NCBI GenBank assembly: GCA_948567375.1
Contig: OX419758.1
Span: 67,795,965-67,859,964 of the forward strand
DNA: 64,000 bases
From: Lunularia cruciata
Taxonomy: Eukaryota > Streptophyta > Marchantiopsida > Lunulariales > Lunulariaceae
Direction of reading: 5' to 3'
Each line of letters starts with the position of its first letter. The first letter of the stretch is position 1. Made by a program: the position numbers and the translations under genes. The notes under the pieces were generated by a model that saw only the letters and a program-made list of their open reading frames with translations, had not been told where the DNA came from and made no database searches. This document shows positions 48,818 through 58,789 of this stretch, in pieces.

Positions 48818-50083
48818 TCAAACTTGATTATAGACGATCCTCTCGTCTCCTGTACACACGCCGTGACGAGCTTGAACCGAGTGGTCTTGGGATGGAGGAA
48901 CGACATCTGCAGCTCCTCCTCCTTGCCCAGAGAGATCTCGCATGGGACTGGTTCCGATCACTCCTTGCAAAGTGCTGTTTCCAAATTTTCTCAAAGACCC
49001 TGAAGCTTCCAGAGATGAACGCACTTCTTCATGTAGCTTGGAGATGGCACTCCTACCCTCCGGAATAATCCCCAAGGGTTTGTTGCCATCAGCAACCGTC
49101 CCAGTACCTAATGCACTACTTTCCGGAACCACCGGAGGAGCTTGAGGTATGAATATGAAGACGCTCTGGGCTGATGACTGGTTGGACTGTCCGGCAGCAT
49201 TGTGATGGGGATCAAATTCATGAACATCTGCTCCTCTGTGATGACCTGCAGACGAGGAACCAGTTGCTTCTGAAACCTCCTTTCTCATCTCTTTGGAGTT
49301 TCTGGGTGCCACTGTAGTTCCACCACACCAGCTAGCAGCTCTACACGGAGTCTCTGTTTGGCACGGCTGTTGTTGCTGGTCCTGGACAACGGTAATCTCC
49401 ATCCGATGAGACGACTCATCATCTCGCCTGGAAGCTCCTGCATTAGCATCCCCGGAAGCTGCTGACAAAGCAGGACTAGTTCCTGCTCCTTGAGAGCTCA
49501 CAAAAATACTCAAAGCGACTGCACCACCTTCAGCCGGAACAGGTGGGTTCCGCAAAGTCCATGAGGAAGAGATTATGGTGCTTCTACACAAAGGACAAGA
49601 AGGATGAGACCTGAGCCAATTGTCTATACAGCTGGGATGAAACATATGCTTGCAATTCGGTAACAACCTCAGCTCCTCTTTCTCCTCGAAAGCGCTCAAG
49701 CAAACTGCACACTCCGAGTCCAGATTCATCCCATTGAAGCTCTCGGAAGAGTAAATAACCAGTGGTAAGTTTTTTATCACAGTGGTGTCCAGCAAGTGCC
49801 CATCCTTGACCACGTCTTCCCACATCCTAGTACCTTGATCCTGCCGACTCAGATGGGGGCGCATGAACTTGGCAAACAATGCAAATGCTGCCACGAGAAT
49901 GAGAGTGAATCCCAGGCCGATAATTATAATGGCAACATTGGGCTTCAAGGCGGGAAGTCCAGGGTCAGCCACAGAATCCGGGCCGAAATCATTCCCACAC
50001 CCAATGCAAGCACCCCCCACCTCTCCTACGTTATCATTGTTCATCTGCTTGGTCATATTTCCGAAGTTGAAATTGAATGACAT
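48818..50083 (-). CDS. ATL-type RING-H2 transmembrane E3 ubiquitin ligase
   Basis: A 421-residue, single-exon protein. A hydrophobic membrane span (about residues 48-72) is followed by a basic stretch and a degenerate GLD-like segment ([13 protein letters not shown], 99-111). The RING-H2 finger has zinc ligands C125, C128, C144, H146, H149, C152, C163 and C166, with the P142 and W156 typical of ATL proteins that bind E2 enzymes. The long C-terminal tail (about 170-421) is serine/glycine/glutamine-rich and looks disordered. ATL proteins pass ubiquitin from an E2 to substrates at endomembranes or the plasma membrane; many act in defence or stress. The 23-residue TM and intron-less structure are usual for the family. 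The start is the first ATG of the frame, and the N-terminal cysteines (C26, C29) are outside the RING. Substrate unknown. Confidence 0.93.
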   Translation of the reverse strand: MSFNFNFGNMTKQMNNDNVGEVGGACIGCGNDFGPDSVADPGLPALKPNVAIIIIGLGFTLILVAAFALFAKFMRPHLSRQDQGTRMWEDVVKDGHLLDTTVIKNLPLVIYSSESFNGMNLDSECAVCLSAFEEKEELRLLPNCKHMFHPSCIDNWLRSHPSCPLCRSTIISSSWTLRNPPVPAEGGAVALSIFVSSQGAGTSPALSAASGDANAGASRRDDESSHRMEITVVQDQQQQPCQTETPCRAASWCGGTTVAPRNSKEMRKEVSEATGSSSAGHHRGADVHEFDPHHNAAGQSNQSSAQSVFIFIPQAPPVVPESSALGTGTVADGNKPLGIIPEGRSAISKLHEEVRSSLEASGSLRKFGNSTLQGVIGTSPMRDLSGQGGGAADVVPPSQDHSVQARHGVCTGDERIVYNQV

Positions 50084-51480
50084 TCTGCTCCCTTCCCTTC
50101 AGTGCCCTCTTCTATCGCTACCACCCCTTTTCTTTTGCCTGTTTCTTTCCCAGAGGCAAGACTTGGTGTCAGCTGTACTTCTCACTACTGCACGCTCTGT
50201 AAAATAGACTCGTCGACTGAATCTCCATCGCCCAATGTATACACTGTTTCGGATATCACATTTTCCTCCTTGCAGCACCAGCCACAGCAGCTGAAGCCAC
50301 CACCATTCTATTTTCTCTTTTCCCTCAAAGGAAGGGAGAAAAGAACACAACCAATCTGGAGGGAGTAGAATAAAACCTGCAACAAGCAAGCTCGAAGCCA
50401 CAGCTGCTCCTGATCGACATGTCCTGGAACTTCAATGAAGGGTTCTTCTCCGCATGTTTACCCGCTCAATTCCAAAACTCTCGATTTTCCACTCACTCAT
50501 TGACCACAAAATGAGTGACGAAGAAACTTCAACTAAATGAATTGTGCGCGCACCCACAAGGTGTGAACAAGACCTTTCAACTCCAAAGACTGACTGCTCA
50601 GAAGAAGCCGAATCACCCACTGATGCTCCAAGAACCGCCCAGTTAAGTGACCCGCAAGTTACTTGGTACCCCGGACCTGCTTGATCGAGGGACTCTCGGG
50701 CTTTGCTCAGAGCGCAACAACCACCAGAAGCTGTGGGGTGTCGTGAAAGAAGAAATCTGGCGAACGAACGAGCTCAAACCCCCACAGAGGGGATGAAAAG
50801 AAGGATGAAGAGATCAGCGAATAACTGCAGAGTTACCCAAAAGTGATAACTGTCGAAAATGACAAGACGACCTCGTCCTCAGTATTTTCTGCAGCAATAG
50901 CAGAGCTTGGCTTCAGCAATAGACTAGTAAGCCTAATGATGAACTTCCTACCGGCCTTCTACCCAGTTCCTCAACCTCACTCCACAAACTCGAGAAACTG
51001 CTGAAACACTGATGAGAAATACACTATCGTGTTGCAGCAGCTCCTGTATCCTCAGAGTTCCCCTGGCCAAACTGCTATCTCTTGTTCACCGATATCGGAG
51101 ACAAGATTTTTTCTTCTGCTGCTGCTGCGGCAAATCCCAAATGCAAACACTGCAGATCTCTCGGCTCGTTGCTTTTGAGCTCCCTGTCATGACCTTCCTC
51201 TCCAAAGGGAGAACATCGCTGTAGCGAAAGCGACGGAGAAGCACCGTCGATGTGGTCTTGTGATTCATTTGGGAGTCATGACTCATACGTGAGAGGAAAT
51301 GAAGGGGAATGAGGGGAAATGACTGCGGAGGGATTGAATTATTGTGTGGTTGATTTCGTCTTAATTTGGTGAGCCCCCAATATGCGGTGAACGGACCAGA
51401 CCGGTCTCAACCCGACCGGACAGTGACCGTCGCGGCCGGAAGCTGCTGTCACCGTTTAGTTCGCCCGGGCGGATAAACCC
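50084..51480 (-). promoter_or_regulatory. Upstream/leader region of the ATL gene
   Basis: This 1.4-kb stretch is richer in G+C than the surrounding repeats and free of recognisable transposon sequence. It most likely holds the 5' leader and promoter of the ATL gene. I found no convincing TATA box near the start. A GC-rich patch at 51390-51475 (GACCGTCGCGGCCGG, CGCCCGGGCGG) marks its far edge. Frames here are unrelated to known proteins. Confidence 0.4.
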
Positions 51481-52261
51481 GATGCCACCTATACAGTATA
51501 CAGCAGGGGCTATCTCAGGTACTAATGTTTAGAGAATGAAGAGATGGGATATACGTCACCCAGATTTCATGGTAGTGTATCTGTTATATCAAAGGAGAAT
51601 ATGCAGCCTTTTCCCTAATTAACATTTTCTGCATTCCCGTCGAAAATCTTGGAAACACTTCGTACTCTATGCTACTTTTGTAGAAAGGGGTGATGGTTGA
51701 AAGGAACAGATTCTTTTTCCTTCCTGTTACTAGGGTAGGATCTAGAGTGGTTACATATGGCGGGGAGGCTTTCCTAACGCACTTTGACAAGATCGAGAGA
51801 GTGTTTGCCATCAAGTGGCTGGCTACGTTTCGTGTGGGAAGTCATGTTGGGTTCACTCATAAGCTCGCTGATGAAGAAGCATAAGCCACAAATAATACAG
51901 AATGAGGATCCAAGTATGGCATTTTGCCACTACAGTTTGTGATGCTGACTTACATTTCTCAGCATCTAAACCAAGTGGCAGTGACGTTTAATTGGTCGCT
52001 TGCTTGAGAAGTTGACTGTACCTTTGTGATGACCGAATAGTCAAGATTTAGTCACCATTCTATGCAGAATCCTGTCGGGTTTAGAACTGAGGTGTTAGTA
52101 CCGTAGTTGTCAATCTGCATCGAGTCATTTTCGCAAACATGCAATCTTAACCAATGAATGTTAAAAACTCTTTTCAAACTTGAGATCTCAGCCATTCTCC
52201 TTATAGTTGAAGAGATTACTTAACAGCACTATCTTACTATTTTTCCCCCACAACATCAAGA
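51481..52261. other. Region without a supported gene
   Basis: A short + frame at 51690-51884 has no recognisable domain. No repeat family of the window matches here. Confidence 0.4.
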
Positions 52262-52600
52262 AATAGAGAAGGGCGACCACGTAGAACACACGAAGGATGG
52301 TCTTCCCATCAAACAAACCGTACGAGAGGAGATCAGGAGGTAAATGTTGCTAGATACCAGTAGTATTGACATGAGAAATTTACCTTATCAATGTCGTCAG
52401 ATTCCAATAGTATGAAAATAGTATGAAAATAGTATAGTAGTATCCAATAGTATAGTAATATTGATACGAAAAATTTACCATAATCGTAACTAAGACTGTC
52501 AATGTTACTAGACCCCAATAATATTGATATGAGAAATTTACCCTATCATACGTCAGAGAATGAAAAATCTACCGTACCGCACCATCGGAAAATAATAGAA
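52262..52600 (-). repeat. SINE-derived repeat with internal duplication
   Basis: The + strand starts AGAGAAGGGCGACCACGTAG and continues as in the 17280 SINE. The hairpin loop is inverted, reading GATGGTCTTCCCATC in place of GATGGGAAGACCCCATC. An ATGTT.CTAGA.CCCA.TA.TATTGA.ATGAGAAATTTACC unit appears at about 52345 and again at about 52502. Between them lies a run of AGTATGAAAAT/AGTATAGTA repeats. Confidence 0.6.
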
Positions 52601-52806
52601 ATAAAATTTAGTTGATACTAGTTTCTTATGAATATGGAAGAAGAGGATTCTCTCTTAGTAGTAGGAGTTTCCATGGCTCTGTTACTCAGAGTCAAAACCA
52701 CCATGCTGTACAATAGTAACTCGAGCTATATTGCGTATTGCATCACCTTATACCCTACGTCATCATAGGTGCCACGACGGTAGGACAAGACACGATAGTT
52801 CTTACA

Positions 52807-52875
52807 ATTGACAGATTTGTAGAAAGGCGACCGCTCAAAAGACACGAAGGATGGGAAGACAGATTGACAGATTTG
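52807..52875 (-). mobile_element. 43-bp truncated SINE copy with 13-bp target duplication
   Basis: ATTGACAGATTTG at 52807-52819 is exactly repeated at 52863-52875. The 43 bp between carry AGAAAGGCGACCGC...ACGAAGGATGGGAAGAC, the 3' end of the same SINE as at 18932, in the opposite orientation. Confidence 0.8.
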
Positions 52876-54490
52876 GGGACCAGACGCGTTGACGACGTGA
52901 CACTGTAGCTATCTTGTCTTATCGGACGAGAGGTCTGCCTCCCCGGCAGCAAGCAGCTGGGAAGAGGAGAGTGGCGACTATGTTAGGATCAGCGGCGTGC
53001 TGAGATGGCAAAGAAGCCTGGAGGATGAATCAGCAAGCTTGGATGCATACGTGGCACGTTCTGGTACAGCATGGAAGGACCGAAGGTTCATCAACGTGGA
53101 CGTGCGGTACCACGGGGGTTTGCCATCCTACTTTTGTCCCTGGATAAGTTAACTTCTGGTTTTAGGTGATACTTTATTGGTAATATTAATAATTTATTTT
53201 AGCTATAGAATCAAGACAAGTTTCATCTCAGAATCTTCATGAAGAAATTTTTCCGTAATATAAATATTATCTGAAAATAAATTCGAGTAGTGTATTCTTT
53301 ACCGACGGGTAGCCACATATATCTAACTTCGTCTTGCTTAATAATATTCAAAAGTACTGAATCTGTTCAAGGGAATATCTGCTTGTAGATTATGACAATT
53401 ATTTTATCAAATCGATGATGCAAACTATGTATTAATATTTCTATAATTAAGCCGGGTACACAACACTTTGTAATTTTATCCAAATAATAATTTTTTTGTT
53501 GTAAAGATACTGGCAAAGCATGCTAGATATTTTCTTTTAATCTCCACTTACATCCCGTTTCAATAATTGATTGTCACGTTTAAGGCTTATTTCTTTTATC
53601 TTTTTAGACAAATTCAAGATTTCCAGTGGTATAAAATCTCAATACTAATACTGCAAGATTGGTCTTCATCTTTAGTATTAATCTTCATACTTAGGGTATC
53701 CTAGTCGTCCCTACAAGTCAACCATAAAAGATGTAATTTTCACCTCCTATGATTAATATATGACAATAAGAATCGAAATAAAAGAAATTATATAGGTAAG
53801 TAATGTGATCTTCACCCCCTACAATTATTATTTTTGATAAGAACAACTAAGTGAAAGAAGATACAAAGATACAATGAATATAAATTTTGTATGTCTATTT
53901 ATTTATCGAATGTAGCAGATTGTGTAAATATTTCTAAAAATTCAAAATTTAGACAGATTATTTGAAAAATCGAAATTTATTGAATAATGACCATCTTAGA
54001 AAGAAGATAGAATACAACTAGGAATACAAACTAATAACGTCTCTCGAGATAAGAAAAAGATTAGTAGGAGATTTAAAGAAAGTTCTAAAGTAGTACGATT
54101 AAAGTAAACAGTTGAAAAATGTACAGGATTTTTAATCTACAAATATTTCTCTGAAATTTTTATTTCTCTAGTATAAAATGTATACAAATACCATAAGTAA
54201 TATATACAAACTAGGTAATGAATATAGGGATCCCACCTCCCATTTTCTTTTTGCCTCATCCACCTCAACATGCAATACTAACCAATCTACCTGTTTGGTT
54301 TGACAAGATTAGATTTCACAAACAATGAACAATAGTGAGTAACAATCAATCATGAATAATGGTGTGCCCCACTCCCCAATGGGGTAGTGTTGCATGGGCA
54401 GCAAGCAGGGGTCAAGGGGAAGCCTCCTCTTATCGGGCCTTGGGGGTGTTGCCTTGGATGAAAAACTTTGTTCAAGAAATTTCTATGTTT
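52876..54490. other. AT-rich region without a supported gene
   Basis: I see no ORF or RNA gene. A GC-rich patch at about 54360-54450 (GCCCCACTCCCCAATGGGG) immediately precedes the solo LTR. Confidence 0.45.
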
Positions 54491-55020
54491 TGTAACAGCT
54501 CAAGAAGCACACAAGATTGAAACTCTACAAAAACTACTATGCCCCAAAGGAGCATCTTGTCTTTATTATATAGCAAAAAGGATCTCCTCAAAGGGAACTA
54601 CACCTTTAGATTGCATACACGGATCCAAGACATGTCAGCAAGCTATAGACTTAGATTAGCTGCATGGATTGGTGACATGTCTATTTTTATCTTATTTGTT
54701 TTATCAAAAAAAAATTAGGAATCATTGGAGAATCTTTATGTAAGATTCGGAACCGATGGAAAGATGAGATGAGACAAACAAAGAGTGAGGAAATACATCA
54801 CCGTTTCTAAAATGCAGAATAACATTCACTTTTTGAGGCCTAATTATTTTGTTTAGTCCTCCAAAATTACCTTTGAAGTTTTTGGTGTGATTTTGACTTC
54901 TACCCTATTAGTGAAAGTACTCTTTTGGTGATTCCTCTATTTGATCTACTTGGACCATAATGTATAATATCTCTACCAATATTACCCAGCTAATTTTCAC
55001 TTATAGCTAATGATATTACA
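54491..55020 (-). repeat. Solo LTR of the B/C family
   Basis: It runs from TGTAACAGCTC to GATATTACA and is collinear with the minus-strand LTRs of element B. It has a single copy of the 156-bp subrepeat and a TTTATTATATAG TATA region on the minus strand. No primer-binding site or polypurine tract adjoins it, so internal sequence was lost, probably by LTR-LTR recombination. The flanks TGTTT and AGTTT match only partly. Confidence 0.75.
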
Positions 55021-55530
55021 AGTTTGCTCTATGTTACTATTTTAAATTGACGGAATTTCAATCTATTGCATCAAAACAAAAATGGTTGCTTGATGTAGCC
55101 GGAACCCAATATTCACTCTACCGTACATTATGGCCAAGCTCAAGATAGATAATGCAATGGTGCTCATTGGATCAATTTTGATGAAAGTGGCTCTCCACCA
55201 TCTCAAAGGTAGAAAGGTCACACCTCACATAATTATACAATGTTTTTGTTGCATGACATGTGTGAGAAGGCTAGCCTCTTGGTTGCATTGTCAAAGCAAT
55301 ATGCACTACAAAATCTTGCATGACAATCTCAAGGAGAGCATATTCCATCATGTTTTGTTGATGGGAGAGCAACATTTTGTGCTTTTGTTGAATACACTCC
55401 ATGATCTTTACAAAAATTCAAAATTCTTGCATTGGTTGATCTATGAATGGTTGCTAAAGCAACCATTGCTTATCAAAATGAAAAATAAACAAAGATATAG
55501 TGGTATCACATTCCTTCATTTGTCTCATTT
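55021..55530. other. Insertion target of element A
   Basis: This stretch is interrupted by element A and continues at 63795. A + frame crosses it (from 55130) but runs into the LTR and has no recognisable domain. Confidence 0.4.
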
Positions 55531-55884
55531 TATAACAATATGGATTTTAGCGATGAAGATAGTAGGGCTAACAAAGTAGCAAATTAGACAAATTAGCCTA
55601 GAATATTCCAGAAGTATCTACAAAGCTTCTTGGGAAGCTTCCTAGCTAGCTTAGCTTGCATACCAAGTAAGTGACTTCTAGAAAGAAGCTTCTTGAGAAG
55701 CTTCCCAATTAACTTGGCTTGCACTCCAAGAAAGTAGCTCAAGGAAGCTTCTCAAGGGCCTTGTATGTTCCCTATAAATACAAGAGCCGAAGCTCATGCT
55801 AGGCATTCGGAGTTTTTCCTCATTCAAGTGTTCCAATGTGAGCTTCCATTCTCCTATTTCTCTCCTTGGTCTTGGACTTTTACA
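55531..55884 (+). repeat. Element A 5' LTR
   Basis: It is 354 bp, from TATAACAATATGG to TTTTACA. Clustered GAAGCTTC palindromes (about 55624-55760) precede a TATA box TATAAATA at 55773-55780, as expected for a U3 promoter. The start is TA and not the canonical TG. Confidence 0.88.
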
Positions 55885-55885
55885 T

Positions 55886-55896
55886 TGGTATCAAAG
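55886..55896 (+). other. Element A primer-binding site
   Basis: TGGTATCAAAG, one base after the LTR, is complementary to the 3' end of initiator tRNA-Met (TGGTATCAGAG) with one difference. Confidence 0.85.
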
Positions 55897-55906
55897 AAAT
55901 AATGGG

Positions 55907-56122
55907 ATGGATGGAATTTATGGACCACCAAATCCACTTCTGCCAAACCATTAGGATTTTTGTGTCCAGATGTTAACCAAGCGTCGTTTCACACAATTCA
56001 TCACCTCACGCTTTGGGCAAGATTTTTTGCATATGATTACCTTGTCTGAGGAACCCTTGATACTTCCGATTGTAACTTATGGAGAATGGTGGACGTGTTG
56101 CATCTATGTGTTGATTAATTAG
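55907..56122 (+). pseudogene. Element A leader ORF 0
   Basis: This 72-codon frame starts MDGIYGPPNPLL and ends CCIYVLIN, with one internal TAG. From RFGQDF it aligns without gaps to B's ORF 0a: FG, P at +14, ILP at +16 to +18, Y at +22, W at +26 and IY at +30/31. It ends 20 bp before the gag start. No known gypsy protein is expected here and its role is unknown. Confidence 0.75.
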
Positions 56123-56142
56123 ATAAATTGGGAGTAGTAGCC

Positions 56143-56801
56143 ATGGCGGTAATACCGGATGTTATCCTTGCAATGCAACAACAAATCAAGCACTTTACTC
56201 AATTGTTAGATGAATAAGACCAGCAACCACAAGAACATATAGAGAGAGCACCAATTTGAGATGGAGAAGATTGCATCCGATTTCTAAAACCCAAGGTGTT
56301 TGAAGGAACGAATCTTTTGGGCATATTGGAAATTTTTTTGTTTGACTGCAAACTTTACTTTGAAGCCACCAATCTTCAAGATGAACTGAAATAGATTCTC
56401 TTGGCTTCTAGCCAATTGGATGGTGTGGCAAACTTTGGTGGTGATTCCAAGTGGAGTGAGTTGAACTATAGATTGTTACACCCATTTTGACATGGGAAAA
56501 ATTCAACGATGCAGAACTTGGTCAATTTCAAACTATAAATGTCACCCAAGCCGCCCAAGATAAATTGGCAGCGTTGAAGTAGATTGGCTTTGTGAGGAGC
56601 TACATCACACAATTTTGGAACATCATCATGCAAATTCCAAATATACAAGAAGGTGAAGTTCTAGATCAATTTGTGCAGGGATTGAAGTCACAAACCAAAT
56701 TGGAAGTGACTATGCGGGAACCACAAAATGTGGAAGAAGCCATGCAATTGGCAAAGCGCTTTGATTCCTTGGTTACAAAAACTTGGTCTCAACCTTGACC
56801 T
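56143..56801 (+). pseudogene. Element A gag, 5' part
   Basis: ATG in a GCCATGGCGG context starts MAVIPDVILAMQQQIK. The gag core follows: PKVFEGTNLLGILEIFLFDC, YFEATNLQDELK, LLASSQLDGVA and FVQGLKSQTKLEVTMREPQ (retrotransposon gag domain). Stops and a frameshift break the middle. Element B interrupts it at 56802-56806, after KTWSQP. Confidence 0.8.
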
Positions 56802-56806
56802 ACACC

Positions 56807-57120
56807 TGTAATACTCGGAGGACAAGAGAAGAGAGAAAACACAGATTGCACACTCAAACAATCGATGCCCCAAGGGAGAACCTTCTATTTATTATATAGA
56901 CAAAGAGGATCTCCTCCAAGGAAGCTCCACCCTTGTATTACTTACTTTGATGGGTGACATGTCTGGTCTAGATCCTATCTGGTTGGTCAAACAAGCTTTG
57001 ACCAGAGGGAATCTTTTAGGGAATCTTCCTGTAGGAATCTCAAAATCACGTGAGTACCGTAAGGTACCGTTGGAAAGCTCTCGACGAGACAAAGCAGGCG
57101 GGGAAGGCCAGCCTTTCCTC
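56807..57120 (-). repeat. Element B 3' LTR (partial)
   Basis: It matches 58790-59135 of the 5' LTR, apart from a deletion of about 36 bp, and stops at GGAAGGCCAGCCTTTCCTC. From there the sequence is gag. The LTR part nearest the polypurine tract is therefore deleted. Confidence 0.88.
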
Positions 57121-58204
57121 TGTGTGATTTCCACCTCCTCCTCTTCAATGTGCCTCTCCATGTTGTTCAAAGATCGCCTGAATGAAGGCCGAAGGCCTCT
57201 AGGGAAACAAGTGCGACAATTGGTAGATATGTGCCCAATACGGCCACAATTGTAACAATGGCATTGTTCTCCTTGAGTCCCTTCTCCTTGTTGGACTCCA
57301 TCTCTTCGTTCTTCTACCTGTCCCCGCTCCCCTTGAAGTGGTCGTGCTCCTCGATCCCAAAATCAAAGGTTGCCCAATTCCATCGGTACTGGTCCACCCA
57401 TGTGTGGCATTTCTGCCCGATAATGTTGAGGTGGAGCTACTCCTTCACCTCCACCTAATGCTCTTGCTATTCTCTACGCACAAGCAATGGCTTCAAATAC
57501 CGTGCAAGGATTTTGCACCATGATTTCTTGGCAAATCCGCTCTTTCAACCCTCGTTTGAAATTGTCGAGAGCCTCTGCTGGACTCATGTCGGGAATTGCA
57601 ACTTGTAGATCAAAAAATGCCTCCATATACTCTTGTATGTTATTCTTCTGTCTCAATCCCCAAGTTGAGTTCGAGCCACTTGCACAGAATCCACTGATTG
57701 GAAATTCTTTATCAGTCCTTGTTGCATTGTTGTCCATTTGACCTCCCTTCTCTCTGCTAGCATGGATCGTTCCCAAGTATCATACCATGTGAGGGCTTTA
57801 TTGGTCAAGTACCCACATGCAAACACGCCTATAGCATGCTCTGTGATCTCTGTAGAGAACAATCAAAAATATTGATTCATTCTCGAGATCCAATTTTCCA
57901 CTACTCCCATCGAACATTGCCCCTTGTAAGGCTCAATGTTGTAGGTCTTCTTCATCCGGAGTAGCAATGTGGCTTCATTGTTGATAGGGTTCGTAGGCAT
58001 GGGTGCCTCTCCAAGTACTTCAGTCGCATGTATTGGGTTTTGAGACGGCTCTTCTTCTTGCATGGCTTGATCGTTCCTGAGGATCTGCACTTGACTTTGT
58101 AATGTCTCCATGGTCATCTTAATCTCTCGAAATTCATTCAACATCCCTTGCATTCCTTGCACCAACTCTTGCAATTGCGGATCCATGGTTCCTGCAACAC
58201 TCAA
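57121..58204 (-). pseudogene. Element B gag
   Basis: It starts MSVAGTMDPQLQELVQGM, then VENWISRMNQYF and a TGA. It continues FSTEITEHAIGVFACGYL, TNKALTWYDTWERS, shifts frame near 57655, and goes on QEYMEAFFDLQVAIPDMSP. The knuckle CYNCGRIGHISTNC is a perfect CX2CX4HX4C motif. It ends NNMERHIEEEEVEIT at the deletion junction. One stop and one frameshift separate three good segments. Confidence 0.85.
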
Positions 58205-58219
58205 TTGCTAATGTCTACT

Positions 58220-58423
58220 TCAATACAGAGTCAATATAATCACTCTAGAAGGTGCACAAACTATTGGAACTACCATTGGGACCTCAAAAGCTATCACTCG
58301 TTGATAATACTCCTCACCAAAATTCCTAACCACAAAATCTCTAAACATCACTTTTGGCCTCACTACATAACGGATTTCTACTTGAATGTTGAAAGGGAGA
58401 GGATTTGGGACATTCATATCCAT
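58220..58423 (-). CDS. Element B leader ORF 0b, paralogue of 0a
   Basis: An intact 67-codon frame starts MDMNVPNPLPFNIQVEIRY and ends VIILTLY. Its NFGEEYYQRVI...VPMVVPIV segment aligns gap-free with ORF 0a (FG, P at +14, P at +18), while the Y+22/W+26 residues are not kept. It ends 15 bp before the gag ATG. Both ORFs begin MD and have NP about 6-17 residues in, which suggests tandem duplication. Confidence 0.65.
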   Translation of the reverse strand: MDMNVPNPLPFNIQVEIRYVVRPKVMFRDFVVRNFGEEYYQRVIAFEVPMVVPIVCAPSRVIILTLY

Positions 58424-58427
58424 ATTA

Positions 58428-58649
58428 TCATAATAGAATATAGATTGTCAAATCCCACTCTTTGTCATATATCACCACAGGTAGAATCACCGGGTTTGGT
58501 GAGTTTATCACTTTGTCCATGAATTCTGCACCAAAGTGATAAACTAGCAATACCCTCATCTGCTCACGCTGGATGTACATAACCTTGATGTGGAATGGGT
58601 TTGAGAATGGAAAGCTAGGTGCGGGAAATTGGCCTCCCGGCGTATCCAT
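58428..58649 (-). CDS. Element B leader ORF 0a, novel small protein
   Basis: An intact 73-codon frame starts MDTPGGQFPAPSF and ends EWDLTIYILL. It has no cysteine, signal peptide or clear membrane span; hydrophobic residues alternate, which suggests a small folded domain. From HFGAEF its spacing (FG, P+14, ILP, Y+22, W+26, IY+30/31) is shared by copies in A and C. It lies between the PBS and gag, 4 bp upstream of ORF 0b. It could be translated from the genomic RNA leader or could be a spacer. I recognise no family. Confidence 0.65.
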   Translation of the reverse strand: MDTPGGQFPAPSFPFSNPFHIKVMYIQREQMRVLLVYHFGAEFMDKVINSPNPVILPVVIYDKEWDLTIYILL

Positions 58650-58771
58650 CCCATCCGCTCTCTAAAGTCCTTCCTAAGTCTAGCAACTACTCTATGTTCT
58701 CCACCTCAAATTACTCAGTTTCAGTAGTTTGTGCTATTCCAAGAGGGGTGATCCACTCTCTTGGACTAAAA

Positions 58772-58788
58772 CACTCGCTCTGATACCA
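58772..58788 (-). other. Element B primer-binding site
   Basis: On the minus strand TGGTATCAGAGCGAGTG follows the LTR after one base. Its first 12 bases exactly match the complement of the initiator tRNA-Met 3' end. Confidence 0.93.
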
Positions 58789-58789
58789 T

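Noticed and set aside
48942-50368. Open frames on the + strand across the ATL gene and its leader
   Set aside because: They are antisense shadows of the ATL coding sequence and GC-rich leader, with no domains.
51690-51884. 64-codon + frame near the ATL upstream region
   Set aside because: Short, no domain, no conserved signals visible.
55130-55579. 149-codon open frame on the + strand
   Set aside because: It runs across the element A insertion point into the LTR, so it cannot be an ancestral gene. No domain.
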